Shown here piece after piece: positions 36,930 to 45,560 of a stretch of DNA of 64,000 bases; within the stretch, counting starts at the first letter, position 1, and each line of letters begins with the position of its first letter. Origin of the DNA: Nonlabens tegetincola (GTDB taxonomy: Bacteria > Bacteroidota > Bacteroidia > Flavobacteriales > Flavobacteriaceae); the NCBI RefSeq assembly GCF_002954355.1, contig NZ_MQVV01000010.1, positions 62,001 to 126,000 on the forward strand, given 5' to 3'. Both the position numbers and the translations under genes were made by a program. The notes under the pieces were generated by a model. It was not told the origin of the DNA, did not search any database, and saw only the letters and a program-made list of their open reading frames with translations.

Positions 36930-37979
36930 TCATCTTCGTTTTTTAGATTGTATTTTTAATACGTTTGAAGTCAGTTCATCATATTCCTTTCTAGCATTAA
37001 AAATATCTGCAGCCATATGTACAGCAGCAGTAAAACTACTAGCACTTGCTTCATTTTTTCCTGCTATGTCAAAACCAGTTCCATGATCTGGACTGGTGCG
37101 CACATGGCTTAATCCTGCTGTGTAATTAACACCTTCACCAAAGCTTAATGTTTTAAATGGAACTAAACCTTGGTCATGATAGCTTGCCAAAATAGCGTCA
37201 AATTGTTCGTGACGTTTCTGACCAAAAAAAGAGTCGGCTGCGTAAGGGCCAAATATCAAAGTACCATCATTGCGTAACTCCTCTAAAACTGGTATTAGCT
37301 GTTTTTGATCATCATCTCCTATAACGCCATTATCTCCTACATGTGGATTAATTCCTAGAACTGCAATTTTTGGTTTGGAAATTTTGAAGTCTCGTTTTAA
37401 TGACTCTTTTATTGTTCCTATTTTGGTTTTAATACTTTTAGCCGTAATGTTTGACGGAACATCTTTTACTGGAACATGGTCGGTAAGCAAACCTACCTTT
37501 AATTTATCCGAAACCATAAACATTAAGCTTTCTCCTGATAGTTCCTGATTCAAATAGTCCGTATGTCCCGGGAATTTAAACTCTTCACTTTGAATGGACT
37601 CTTTATTAATAGGCGCCGTTACAAGTATGTCAATATTCCCTGACTTAAGCGCCTTGGTTGCTTCTTGAAGACTTTTAACCGCGATTTCTCCTGCTTTTTT
37701 ATCTACTTTACCCCAATCAACATGAAAAGGCTCCTTAAAAAGACGCATAACATTAATTTTACCCGGCACGACATCTTCCAAAGACTTTATCCCTTGAAAC
37801 TTTGTGTTGATTTTAAAAACTTTTGCGTAGTAGGAAAACAATTTTGTACTCCCAAAAATTATAGGCGTGTACATTTCTAGCATTCTATTATCTTCAAAAG
37901 CTTTGAGAATAATTTCACCACCTATTCCGTTAGGATCTCCTATTGATATACCTACTTTGATATTGTCAGTTTTTACCAT
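36930..37979 (-). CDS. pdxA: 4-hydroxythreonine-4-phosphate dehydrogenase
   Basis: PdxA acts in pyridoxal 5'-phosphate synthesis. The 349-residue protein has GISIGDPNGIGGEII, TAPINKESI, FPGHTDYLNQ with a metal-binding His, ASYHDQGLVPFK and VRTSPDHGTGFDIAG, all typical. Its ATG is 59 bases from the divergent riboflavin synthase gene. Downstream is the DUF177/rpmF pair. Confidence 0.97.
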   Translation of the reverse strand: MVKTDNIKVGISIGDPNGIGGEIILKAFEDNRMLEMYTPIIFGSTKLFSYYAKVFKINTKFQGIKSLEDVVPGKINVMRLFKEPFHVDWGKVDKKAGEIAVKSLQEATKALKSGNIDILVTAPINKESIQSEEFKFPGHTDYLNQELSGESLMFMVSDKLKVGLLTDHVPVKDVPSNITAKSIKTKIGTIKESLKRDFKISKPKIAVLGINPHVGDNGVIGDDDQKQLIPVLEELRNDGTLIFGPYAADSFFGQKRHEQFDAILASYHDQGLVPFKTLSFGEGVNYTAGLSHVRTSPDHGTGFDIAGKNEASASSFTAAVHMAADIFNARKEYDELTSNVLKIQSKKRR

Positions 37980-38038
37980 GTATTGCGCTATTTAAGCCGT
38001 ATTTTTGAAAAAGTAAAATTAAGGTTTTTTCACAAGTT

Positions 38039-38632
38039 ATGTTTACAGGAATTATTGAACAAACTGCACGTGTAGTTGAAATAAAAAAAGAAGGGTCTAA
38101 TATTCATTTTACATTACATTCGGATATTACAAATGAATTTAAAATTGATCAAAGCATAGCACATAATGGAGTGTGTCTCACTATTGTTGATCTGAATGAA
38201 GACTTATATACAGTTACTGCAATCGACGAAACACTTAAAAAAACCAATTTAGGCGAACTTAAAGTTGGCAACACCGTAAATATTGAACGTGCCATGCTTA
38301 TGAATGCCCGTTTAGACGGACATATTGTTCAAGGACACGTGGACCAGACTGGAACCTGTATAAATGTAGAGGAACAAGATGGGTCATGGATATTCACTTT
38401 CAGATACGACTCTGCTTTGAATAATGTGACTATTGAAAAGGGAAGTATTTGTATTAACGGCGTAAGTCTCACTGTAGTAAACTCAAAAATCAATGAGTTT
38501 TCCGTCGCTATAATACCTTATACATATGAATACACTGGTTTTAAGGAGATGAAATCAGGTGATATCGTAAATCTAGAGTTTGACGTTATAGGAAAATATG
38601 TAAAACGTTTAATGGAATTACAAAATAATTAA
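38039..38632 (+). CDS. ribE: Riboflavin synthase, alpha chain
   Basis: The enzyme makes riboflavin from two 6,7-dimethyl-8-ribityllumazine molecules. The 197-residue protein has the two lumazine-binding repeats, starting MFTGIIEQTARV and with NIERAMLMNARLDGHIVQGHVD between them and SICINGVSLTVV in the second. No FMN riboswitch is seen in the 59-base divergent gap with pdxA. The stop is 7 bases from the end of a tiny convergent gene. Confidence 0.97.
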   Translation: MFTGIIEQTARVVEIKKEGSNIHFTLHSDITNEFKIDQSIAHNGVCLTIVDLNEDLYTVTAIDETLKKTNLGELKVGNTVNIERAMLMNARLDGHIVQGHVDQTGTCINVEEQDGSWIFTFRYDSALNNVTIEKGSICINGVSLTVVNSKINEFSVAIIPYTYEYTGFKEMKSGDIVNLEFDVIGKYVKRLMELQNN

Positions 38633-38639
38633 AAGCTTT

Positions 38640-38837
38640 TTAAGCTTTTGTAATTCTTGTTCTTTGTAAAACGGAGTAAATTCCTATAGCAAGTGCAACA
38701 GCAATAAGTATTACAATACCACTATCAACTGGAACTACATCACCAACAGGTGGCGGTGGCCCCATAGGAGGCGGCGGTGGCGGTGGCGTAGGTCCACCAG
38801 TACCTGTACCAAGTATTAATAATAACAAGAATTGCAT
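38640..38837 (-). CDS. Small proline-rich protein with C-terminal PID-CTERM-like anchor
   Basis: The 65-residue product has a short hydrophobic start (MQFLLLLILG), a glycine/proline-rich segment with PTPPPPPPPMGPPPP, then VPVDSGIVILIAVALAIGIYSVL and a basic end (QRTRITKA). The PVDSG plus hydrophobic helix plus basic tail resembles the PID-CTERM sorting/anchor pattern of Bacteroidota. The function is unknown. Coding is likely because the composition is protein-like and no shadow frame fits better, but it is short. Confidence 0.6.
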   Translation of the reverse strand: MQFLLLLILGTGTGGPTPPPPPPPMGPPPPVGDVVPVDSGIVILIAVALAIGIYSVLQRTRITKA

Positions 38838-39007
38838 AGGGGCATTTTCTTTAAGTTGCGAATATATTTATTTATCAATCTTCTCCAAAAAAAGAGCTGT
38901 AAACTTAATGTCAATTTAAACAAATTTACCGTTTATCGATTTTTTAATGTTTATTATCTATAATATTCGCTATGATTAAGTTTTAAATTTACACTACAAT
39001 CTATATC

Positions 39008-39038
39008 AAAAAAAATGCCTCACTATATTAATGAGGCA
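39008..39038 (-). terminator. Terminator of the subtilase gene
   Basis: The stem TGCCTCA/TGAGGCA has a 9-base loop, and a run of A on the left becomes T on the minus strand. It lies 28 bases after the subtilase stop. Confidence 0.8.
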
Positions 39039-39066
39039 CTTTTATTAGTAATATAAAAACAGCTTC

Positions 39067-40689
39067 TTACATTTTTGAAGCAAGTATTAAAGCATTATAA
39101 AGGTTTGCCATTCTACCCGATTTAGTAATCTCTTTAAACGGCTTTGTTGTCTCTCTACTTCTGCTTAAAGTCATGTTTGCATTTGTAGTCAATCCACTTT
39201 CCATAATAACTTGCTTCACTTGACCTGCACTCAATTTAGGAAAATAACTTCTCACTACGGCAGCAACTCCTGCTACTGCAGGAGAAGCCATAGACGTACC
39301 TTGCGCAAATCTATACTCACTATTTGGAGCAGTTGAATAGATTTTCACTCCAGGACCAAAAACATCTACACTAGATTTACCGTAATTAGAAAAACCAGCA
39401 ATCATATTAGCTCCATATTCCGGACCCATAGCTCCTACAGTTAAAAAGTTATCAGATATTTCTTCTCCTACTCCTTGTTGGTCTTGAGGATATACTTGAG
39501 TAAAATCTGTGTCAATACCTTCATTTCCAGCAGCATTTACAATAAGAACATCCTTACTAGCAGCATATTTAATTGCTTCCCATACCCATTCTGGATTAGG
39601 AGAATGATATTTACCAAAACTTGTATTAATCACTTTAGCACCATTATCCGCAGCATATCGTATCGCCTTAGCAATATCTTTATCGTATTCGTCAGCGGTA
39701 GATACAGCTCTTAGAACCATTATCTCTACATTTTCAGCCACTCCATTAACACCTAATCCATTATTACGCTCTGCAGCAATTATCCCAGCAACGTGTGTTC
39801 CATGAAAAGCATCTTCTTTCTTTGGATCTGGACCACTATACTCATTATTTCCATAGACAGGAGTGTCCCATACATAAGGGTCATCACCTAGGATATCTTT
39901 TCTATAATTTGTCTTTAACTTAGATCCGTTTAACAAATCTGTTTGATCGTTAATAAGCTCGGTAATAGTGTCTATTGCATCTTTGTTAGACTCTAAACCT
40001 TGAGAGAACAAGAACATCATCAATTGCTTGCCTTGTTGTACAGCTTGATCTTCAGATTCAACGGTTTTTAAATCCTCTGATTTGTATACGTCTTTTCCAG
40101 TCGCTTTTTTCAACAACGGATCAACTTGATTTATTTGCTGAAGGATTCGTTCATAACGACCCTTTGCAACTTGAGCCTGTTCTAGTTTCTCGTCGTACTC
40201 TTTTTGAGCTTTAGCCACTAGATCTGCAGGTAGCTTATCCTTATCACGAACAATACGTTCATATTCTAAATTTTCATCAACAATATCTCCTAAAAAGTTC
40301 CATCCATGAACATCGTCGATATAACCATTGTTATCGTCATCAATTCCATTATTTGGGATTTCATCATCATTTACCCAAATAACATCATCTAGATCCTCGT
40401 GTTCAACATCAATACCACTATCAATAACTGCGACTACAACAGTTTCACCTTTTTTTCCTTTTAGGATTTCATTATAAGCTCTATTAACACTCATTCCAGG
40501 AATAGTATCCTGTTGAAGATCGTAGTCCTTCCAATTTTTCTCTTGCTCTTCAGTAAGGGCAGTTGTCTTAATAGGAGTAGTATCAATATTTTCAATAGGT
40601 GGTGATACTATATCAAATCCACTACCACAGCTAGCTAGCATACCAGCAACGGCTGTTACCACAAGGGTATTTTTAAATGTAAACTTCAT
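39067..40689 (-). CDS. S8 subtilisin-like serine protease lipoprotein
   Basis: The 540-residue protein has a lipobox LASC (C21), so it is probably a membrane-anchored lipoprotein. The catalytic triad is D90 (VVAVIDSGID), H296 (HGTHVAGII) and S466 (GTSMASPAVAG), with the oxyanion Asn in NAAGNE (N389). About 200 residues separate D and H, against some 30-60 in simple subtilisins; the insert has a Lys/Glu-rich coiled coil at about 150-190. Such inserted subtilases occur in Bacteroidota. The gene lies 3 bases after the MBL hydrolase gene, so they form a transcript. The substrate is unknown. Confidence 0.92.
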   Translation of the reverse strand: MKFTFKNTLVVTAVAGMLASCGSGFDIVSPPIENIDTTPIKTTALTEEQEKNWKDYDLQQDTIPGMSVNRAYNEILKGKKGETVVVAVIDSGIDVEHEDLDDVIWVNDDEIPNNGIDDDNNGYIDDVHGWNFLGDIVDENLEYERIVRDKDKLPADLVAKAQKEYDEKLEQAQVAKGRYERILQQINQVDPLLKKATGKDVYKSEDLKTVESEDQAVQQGKQLMMFLFSQGLESNKDAIDTITELINDQTDLLNGSKLKTNYRKDILGDDPYVWDTPVYGNNEYSGPDPKKEDAFHGTHVAGIIAAERNNGLGVNGVAENVEIMVLRAVSTADEYDKDIAKAIRYAADNGAKVINTSFGKYHSPNPEWVWEAIKYAASKDVLIVNAAGNEGIDTDFTQVYPQDQQGVGEEISDNFLTVGAMGPEYGANMIAGFSNYGKSSVDVFGPGVKIYSTAPNSEYRFAQGTSMASPAVAGVAAVVRSYFPKLSAGQVKQVIMESGLTTNANMTLSRSRETTKPFKEITKSGRMANLYNALILASKM

Positions 40690-40692
40690 ATT

Positions 40693-41553
40693 CTAATTAT
40701 TAAAAAAGTCATTAAATGTATAAACTTGGTCCAATCGCACACCTTTATCGGTGTGTTTAACCGTAATAATCTCATTAAAAGGATCGTGTTCTAAAATGAG
40801 GTAGTACTTCTCAGTGGCTGCCTTTTGTAAAAACCTCTCTTTTTCATCAAGAGTCAGTAAAGGCCTTGTGTCGTATCCCATAACATATGGCAGGGGCAAA
40901 TGTCCTGCGGTAGGCAATAAGTCGGCCATGAAAACAAATGTTTTACTATCATACTCAATATGCGGTATCATCATTTTTTCTGTATGACCATCAACAAACA
41001 ATATGTCAAAATCCATTTCATTTGCTTTCTCAAAAGTTTGATTTTGTTTTACAAACTCTAATTGACCGCTTTCTTGAATCGGGATAATATTTTCTTTTAA
41101 AAATGAGGCCTTTTCTCTAGCGTTAGGTTCAATTGCCCATTGCCAGTGTGATTCGTTGGTATAAACACGGGCATTTTTAAAAGCAGGTTCATATCCATCG
41201 TGATTACCAGCTTTTTTTATAACGCCACCACAATGATCAAAATGTAGGTGTGTCAAAAAAACATCGGTAATATCATCTCTATTAAAACCTAGATTTTTAA
41301 GACTGGAATCTAAGTCAAATCTATGGTCCATGTAATAGTATCCAAAGAATTTTTCCGATTGCTTAGTACCCATTCCGGTATCAATTAAAGTCAACCGATC
41401 ACCATTTTCAATTAACAAACATCTCGCCGCCATGTCGATCATGTTGTTTGAATCGGCTGGATTTGTGCGTTGCCATAAAGATTTAGGCACTACACCAAAC
41501 ATAGCACCGCCATCTAATTTAAAATTCCCAGATTCTACCTTATGTATTTTCAT
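40693..41553 (-). CDS. MBL-fold metallohydrolase
   Basis: I start at 41553 (MKIHKVESGNFKLDGGAM); a longer frame begins at 41577. The 286-residue product has the metal-binding THLHFDHCGG, a conserved LIDTGMG before it, VDGHTEKMMIP and LEHDPFNE. The family includes lactonase-like and other hydrolases, and the substrate is not known. It is the first gene of the pair with the subtilase. A CCTATTTTGTATTTTGC stretch just upstream contains -7-like elements. Confidence 0.85.
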   Translation of the reverse strand: MKIHKVESGNFKLDGGAMFGVVPKSLWQRTNPADSNNMIDMAARCLLIENGDRLTLIDTGMGTKQSEKFFGYYYMDHRFDLDSSLKNLGFNRDDITDVFLTHLHFDHCGGVIKKAGNHDGYEPAFKNARVYTNESHWQWAIEPNAREKASFLKENIIPIQESGQLEFVKQNQTFEKANEMDFDILFVDGHTEKMMIPHIEYDSKTFVFMADLLPTAGHLPLPYVMGYDTRPLLTLDEKERFLQKAATEKYYLILEHDPFNEIITVKHTDKGVRLDQVYTFNDFFNN

Positions 41554-41687
41554 TGCTGCAAAATACAAAATAGGCATTGGTAATCAGTGGTCATTTATCA
41601 GTTTTTTAATAGCTAATTATGCATCATGAATCTATGTTAAAATCAATAGCGGTATATCATAATTGCACGTTAAGAATGTGGTAATTA

Positions 41688-41703
41688 CGCTTTCGCGAAA
41701 GCG
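41688..41703. repeat. Palindrome family copy 10
   Basis: A perfect CGCTTTCGCGAAAGCG in the divergent gap between the MBL gene and the antiporter gene, 57 bases before the antiporter start. Confidence 0.95.
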
Positions 41704-41759
41704 GAACCTCAACATCTATTTAAAAAAGGTCGTAAATTGGCCCTAAAATCTATCCAAAT

Positions 41760-43610
41760 ATGCTAGAACTAGCAGGAATTATAATTTTAGGTATACTAGC
41801 GCAATGGGTCGCATGGCGTTTTAAAATACCCGCAATTTTACCCCTTATCATCATTGGACTGTTAGTAGGTCCCATCGCAACCATTTATACGGAAGATCAC
41901 ACGAAACTCATTCACCCCATTTGGAATGGTGATAACGGACTGTTTCCTGGAGAAAGTTTATTCTATTTTGTCTCATTAGCAATTAGTATAATTCTTTTTG
42001 AAGGTGGTTTAACCCTGAAACGAGCCGAAATTCTAAATACTGGTCCTGTTATTGGAAAACTTATATCTGTGGCTGTAATAATTACGTTTATAGGTGCTGG
42101 TGTTGCTGCTCACTATATCTTTGACTTGAGCTGGGAAATTTCACTTTTATTCAGTGCGTTGATTATTGTTACTGGTCCTACCGTTATCTCTCCTATTTTA
42201 CGAAACATTCCATTGAAAAAAGATATAAGTTCTATTCTTAAATGGGAAGGAATACTCATTGATCCTATAGGAGCTCTATTTGCCGTATTGGTATTTGAAT
42301 TTATAAGCACCGGATCTGGCGGAAAATTTACCATAGTGGCACTTGAAGAGTTTGGTAAAATCGTGTTGTTCGGATTTGCTTTTGGTTTTTCTTTTGCTCA
42401 TGCGCTTGCCTTTGCTATCAAGAAAAAATTTATTCCACATTACTTGCTTAATGTAGTGACTCTAGCTGCTGTATTGGGCGTCTTTGTTTTGAGCGACACC
42501 TTTGCTAAAGAATCTGGTTTACTTGCCGTGGTAGTTATGGGAATGGTGATGGGTAACATTAATTTACCCAATATTAAGGAACTCCTTTACTTCAAAGAAT
42601 CCCTAAGTGTTTTATTAATCTCCATCTTATTCATTTTGCTAGCAGCAAATATTAACATGGAAGATCTATACTTAATCTATACATGGAAAACTGCAGTGCT
42701 TTTTGCCATAGTTGTACTTTTAATAAGACCATTGGGTGTGTTTGCGAGTTCTGTCAACAGCGGACTTAAAATAAATGAAAAACTCTTCATATCATGGGTA
42801 GGTCCTCGTGGTATCGTGGCAGCTGGTATTGCATCTTTATTTGGATCAAAATTAGTTTCTCAAGGTATTGAAGGGGCAGAGTATATTACACCTCTCGTTT
42901 TTATGATCGTATTAGGAACTGTACTTCTTAATGCTACCACGGCACGTGCTTTTGCAAAAATCGTAGGAGTTTTTCTTAAGAAATCTAATGGAATTATGAT
43001 AATAGGAGCCAGCAAGTTCTCAAGACTTGTGGCTGACTACTTAAAAAAACACGAACGTGCGGTTGTGCTAGTTGACAGTAATGCTAATAATGTAAGACTG
43101 GCTAAGGAAAAAGGTCTAGACGCTGTCATCGCTGATGTATATAGTGACGCTCTTACAGATGATGTTGAATTTAATAACATTGGATTTTTGCTAGCTCTCA
43201 CTGGAAACTCTCAAATTAATGAATATGCGGTTGAAAGGTTCGGTAATCAATTTGGAGAGAACGGCACCTTTAGATTGGTACATGCCAATGAAATAAATAA
43301 TCCTAATCAAAATCCTGAGGAAGGTTTATTCTCTCCTACCGACGATTTTATCAATATTAATGAAGTAGCTAGATATCACGGTCACATAAGAGAAATTGAA
43401 TTAAAATCTCAAGAACATTTTAATGCTCTTCTAGAAATAACAAAAACCGACTCTAATATCATTCCATTATTTATACGCAAAGGAAAGGCAATAGATGTTA
43501 TACCGTCACTTAATCAAGATCTTGAAATAGATGAAGGATCCTTGCTGGTATATCTAGGTAAAGAAATAGTAGAAACTACCACCGGTGAAGTACTACTTGA
43601 AGAAAATTAA
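41760..43610 (+). CDS. Na+/H+ antiporter (CPA1-type) with TrkA-N regulatory domain
   Basis: The 616-residue membrane protein exchanges sodium or potassium for protons. The first 410 residues give about 12 membrane helices with LLVGPIATI, SIILFEGGL, ITGPTVISPILRN-like and WEGILIDPIGAL segments; the IDP is a typical CPA motif. The C-terminal part has a TrkA-N Rossmann domain (IMIIGASKFSRLVADYL) that may sense nucleotides. The gene stands alone; a hairpin shared with lepA follows the stop. Specificity is not clear from sequence. Confidence 0.9.
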   Translation: MLELAGIIILGILAQWVAWRFKIPAILPLIIIGLLVGPIATIYTEDHTKLIHPIWNGDNGLFPGESLFYFVSLAISIILFEGGLTLKRAEILNTGPVIGKLISVAVIITFIGAGVAAHYIFDLSWEISLLFSALIIVTGPTVISPILRNIPLKKDISSILKWEGILIDPIGALFAVLVFEFISTGSGGKFTIVALEEFGKIVLFGFAFGFSFAHALAFAIKKKFIPHYLLNVVTLAAVLGVFVLSDTFAKESGLLAVVVMGMVMGNINLPNIKELLYFKESLSVLLISILFILLAANINMEDLYLIYTWKTAVLFAIVVLLIRPLGVFASSVNSGLKINEKLFISWVGPRGIVAAGIASLFGSKLVSQGIEGAEYITPLVFMIVLGTVLLNATTARAFAKIVGVFLKKSNGIMIIGASKFSRLVADYLKKHERAVVLVDSNANNVRLAKEKGLDAVIADVYSDALTDDVEFNNIGFLLALTGNSQINEYAVERFGNQFGENGTFRLVHANEINNPNQNPEEGLFSPTDDFININEVARYHGHIREIELKSQEHFNALLEITKTDSNIIPLFIRKGKAIDVIPSLNQDLEIDEGSLLVYLGKEIVETTTGEVLLEEN

Positions 43611-43614
43611 TAAA

Positions 43615-43642
43615 AAAACAGCGACCAATTGGTCGCTGTTTT
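43615..43642. terminator. Bidirectional terminator between antiporter and lepA genes
   Basis: A perfect 12-base stem, AAAACAGCGACC/GGTCGCTGTTTT, around AATT. A and T runs on both sides allow it to end both converging transcripts. Confidence 0.9.
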
Positions 43643-43662
43643 ATTTTATAAAGCCTATTGAA

Positions 43663-45462
43663 TTAATCATTCAACTTTAATACCGCCATAAACGCCTGTT
43701 GTGGAATTTCTACATTACCTACCTGGCGCATACGCTTTTTACCTTTCTTTTGTTTTTCTAGTAACTTACGCTTACGAGAAATATCACCACCGTAACATTT
43801 TGCCGTCACATCTTTACGCAACGCTTTGATAGTTTCACGAGCAATAATTTTGGCTCCTATGGCTGCTTGTACCGGTATGTCAAATTGCTGTCTAGGGATT
43901 AACTCTCTTAATTTTTCAACCATCTTTTTACCAATAGTATAAGCATTATCAAAATGCACAAGCGCACTAAGAGCATCTACAGTTTGAGCATTTAACAGAA
44001 TATCTACTCGCACAAGTTTTGACTCTTTCATACCAATAGGCGCATAATCAAAACTAGCATAACCTTTACTTACTGTTTTTAATCTATCGTAGAAATCAAA
44101 AACGATTTCTGCCAACGGCATGTCAAAAACTAGTTCCACACGCTCTTGAGTAAGGTAGGTTTGATTTTTTACTTGACCACGTTTTTCAATACACAATGAC
44201 ATTACATTACCCACAAAGTCAGATTTTGTAATAATCGTAGCTTTAATAAATGGCTCTTCTACTCGATTAAGTGTTGATGGTTCAGGTAAATCACTAGGGT
44301 TATTAACGATTACAATGTCGTTAGGATTTTTGTTAGTGTAAGCGTGATAGGATACGTTAGGTACCGTAGTGATCACCGTCATATCAAACTCACGTTCTAA
44401 TCTTTCTTGTATAATCTCTAAATGTAACATTCCCAAGAATCCACATCTAAAACCAAATCCTAATGCAGCACTACTTTCAGCTTGAAATACAAGCGAGGCA
44501 TCATTAAGTTGTAATTTTTCCATACTAGCTCTTAAATCCTCGTAATCCTCAGTGTCTACAGGATATATACCTGCAAAAACCATAGGCTTAACATCTTCAA
44601 AACCTTCAATTGCATTCTTAGTCGGATTATCGTGATCAGTTATGGTATCACCTACTTTAACTTCCTTTGCCTCTTTAATACCTGTAATCAAGTAACCTAC
44701 ATCACCACAGCTTATTTCTTTCTTAGGTTCTTGTTTCAGCTTAAGAGTTCCAATCTCATCGGCATAGTAGCTTTCACCAGTTGCAACAAACTTAATATGT
44801 TGACCTTTTTTAATACTACCATTTATAACTCTAAAGATGGTTTCCACACCTCTAAATTGATTGTATTGAGAATCAAAAATCAATGCCTGCAACGGCTCAT
44901 CGGGATTACCTACAGGAGCTGGTACACGCTCAACGATAGCGTCTAGAATCTCTTGGATTCCTATTCCTGTTTTGGCACTTGCTGGTATTACCTCTTCTGG
45001 GGCACAACCTAACAGGTCTACAATATCGTCGGTTACTTCTTCTGGATTTGCACTAGGTAAATCAACTTTATTAAGCACAGGTATGATTTCGAGATCGTTT
45101 TCTAATGCTAGATAAAGGTTAGAGATCGTTTGTGCCTGAATACTTTGTGCGGCATCAACTACCAACAAAGCACCTTCACAAGCAGCAATAGATCTAGAAA
45201 CTTCATAGGAAAAATCTACGTGACCAGGAGTATCTATCAGATTAAGAATATATTGCTCGCCATCTGGAGCTGTATAATTCATCTGTATCGCGTGAGATTT
45301 AATGGTAATACCACGCTCACGCTCTAGATCCATATTGTCTAATAGCTGTGCTTGAGCCTCACGCTTTGTAACAGTTTGAGTAGCATCTAACAGCCTGTCT
45401 GCCAGTGTACTTTTACCGTGGTCAATATGCGCAATAATGCAAAAATTACGTATGTTCTTCAT
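43663..45462 (-). CDS. lepA: Elongation factor 4 (LepA)
   Basis: LepA is a ribosome-binding translational GTPase. The 599-residue length is normal. G motifs are [27 protein letters not shown] and NKVDLPSA. Other family segments are [27 protein letters not shown], and the C-terminal [24 protein letters not shown]. The A of the ATG is about 20 bases after a TATATTTG -7 element. Confidence 0.98.
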   Translation of the reverse strand: MKNIRNFCIIAHIDHGKSTLADRLLDATQTVTKREAQAQLLDNMDLERERGITIKSHAIQMNYTAPDGEQYILNLIDTPGHVDFSYEVSRSIAACEGALLVVDAAQSIQAQTISNLYLALENDLEIIPVLNKVDLPSANPEEVTDDIVDLLGCAPEEVIPASAKTGIGIQEILDAIVERVPAPVGNPDEPLQALIFDSQYNQFRGVETIFRVINGSIKKGQHIKFVATGESYYADEIGTLKLKQEPKKEISCGDVGYLITGIKEAKEVKVGDTITDHDNPTKNAIEGFEDVKPMVFAGIYPVDTEDYEDLRASMEKLQLNDASLVFQAESSAALGFGFRCGFLGMLHLEIIQERLEREFDMTVITTVPNVSYHAYTNKNPNDIVIVNNPSDLPEPSTLNRVEEPFIKATIITKSDFVGNVMSLCIEKRGQVKNQTYLTQERVELVFDMPLAEIVFDFYDRLKTVSKGYASFDYAPIGMKESKLVRVDILLNAQTVDALSALVHFDNAYTIGKKMVEKLRELIPRQQFDIPVQAAIGAKIIARETIKALRKDVTAKCYGGDISRKRKLLEKQKKGKKRMRQVGNVEIPQQAFMAVLKLND

Positions 45463-45481
45463 AGTCGTTTCAATCGAGATG

Positions 45482-45489
45482 CAAATATA
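45482..45489 (-). promoter_or_regulatory. Putative -7 promoter element of lepA
   Basis: The minus strand reads TATATTTG, 19 bases before the lepA ATG. No clear -33 element is seen. Confidence 0.5.
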
Positions 45490-45560
45490 GTCGAATTTAA
45501 AGTCGGTATTTTCCTATCCCTTTTTTATTTTAGTGGTCTAAATTCCAACTCAAAAGCCTC

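Noticed and set aside
37980-38038. FMN riboswitch before riboflavin synthase
   Set aside because: The gap of 59 bases is too short and none of the conserved riboswitch helices are seen.
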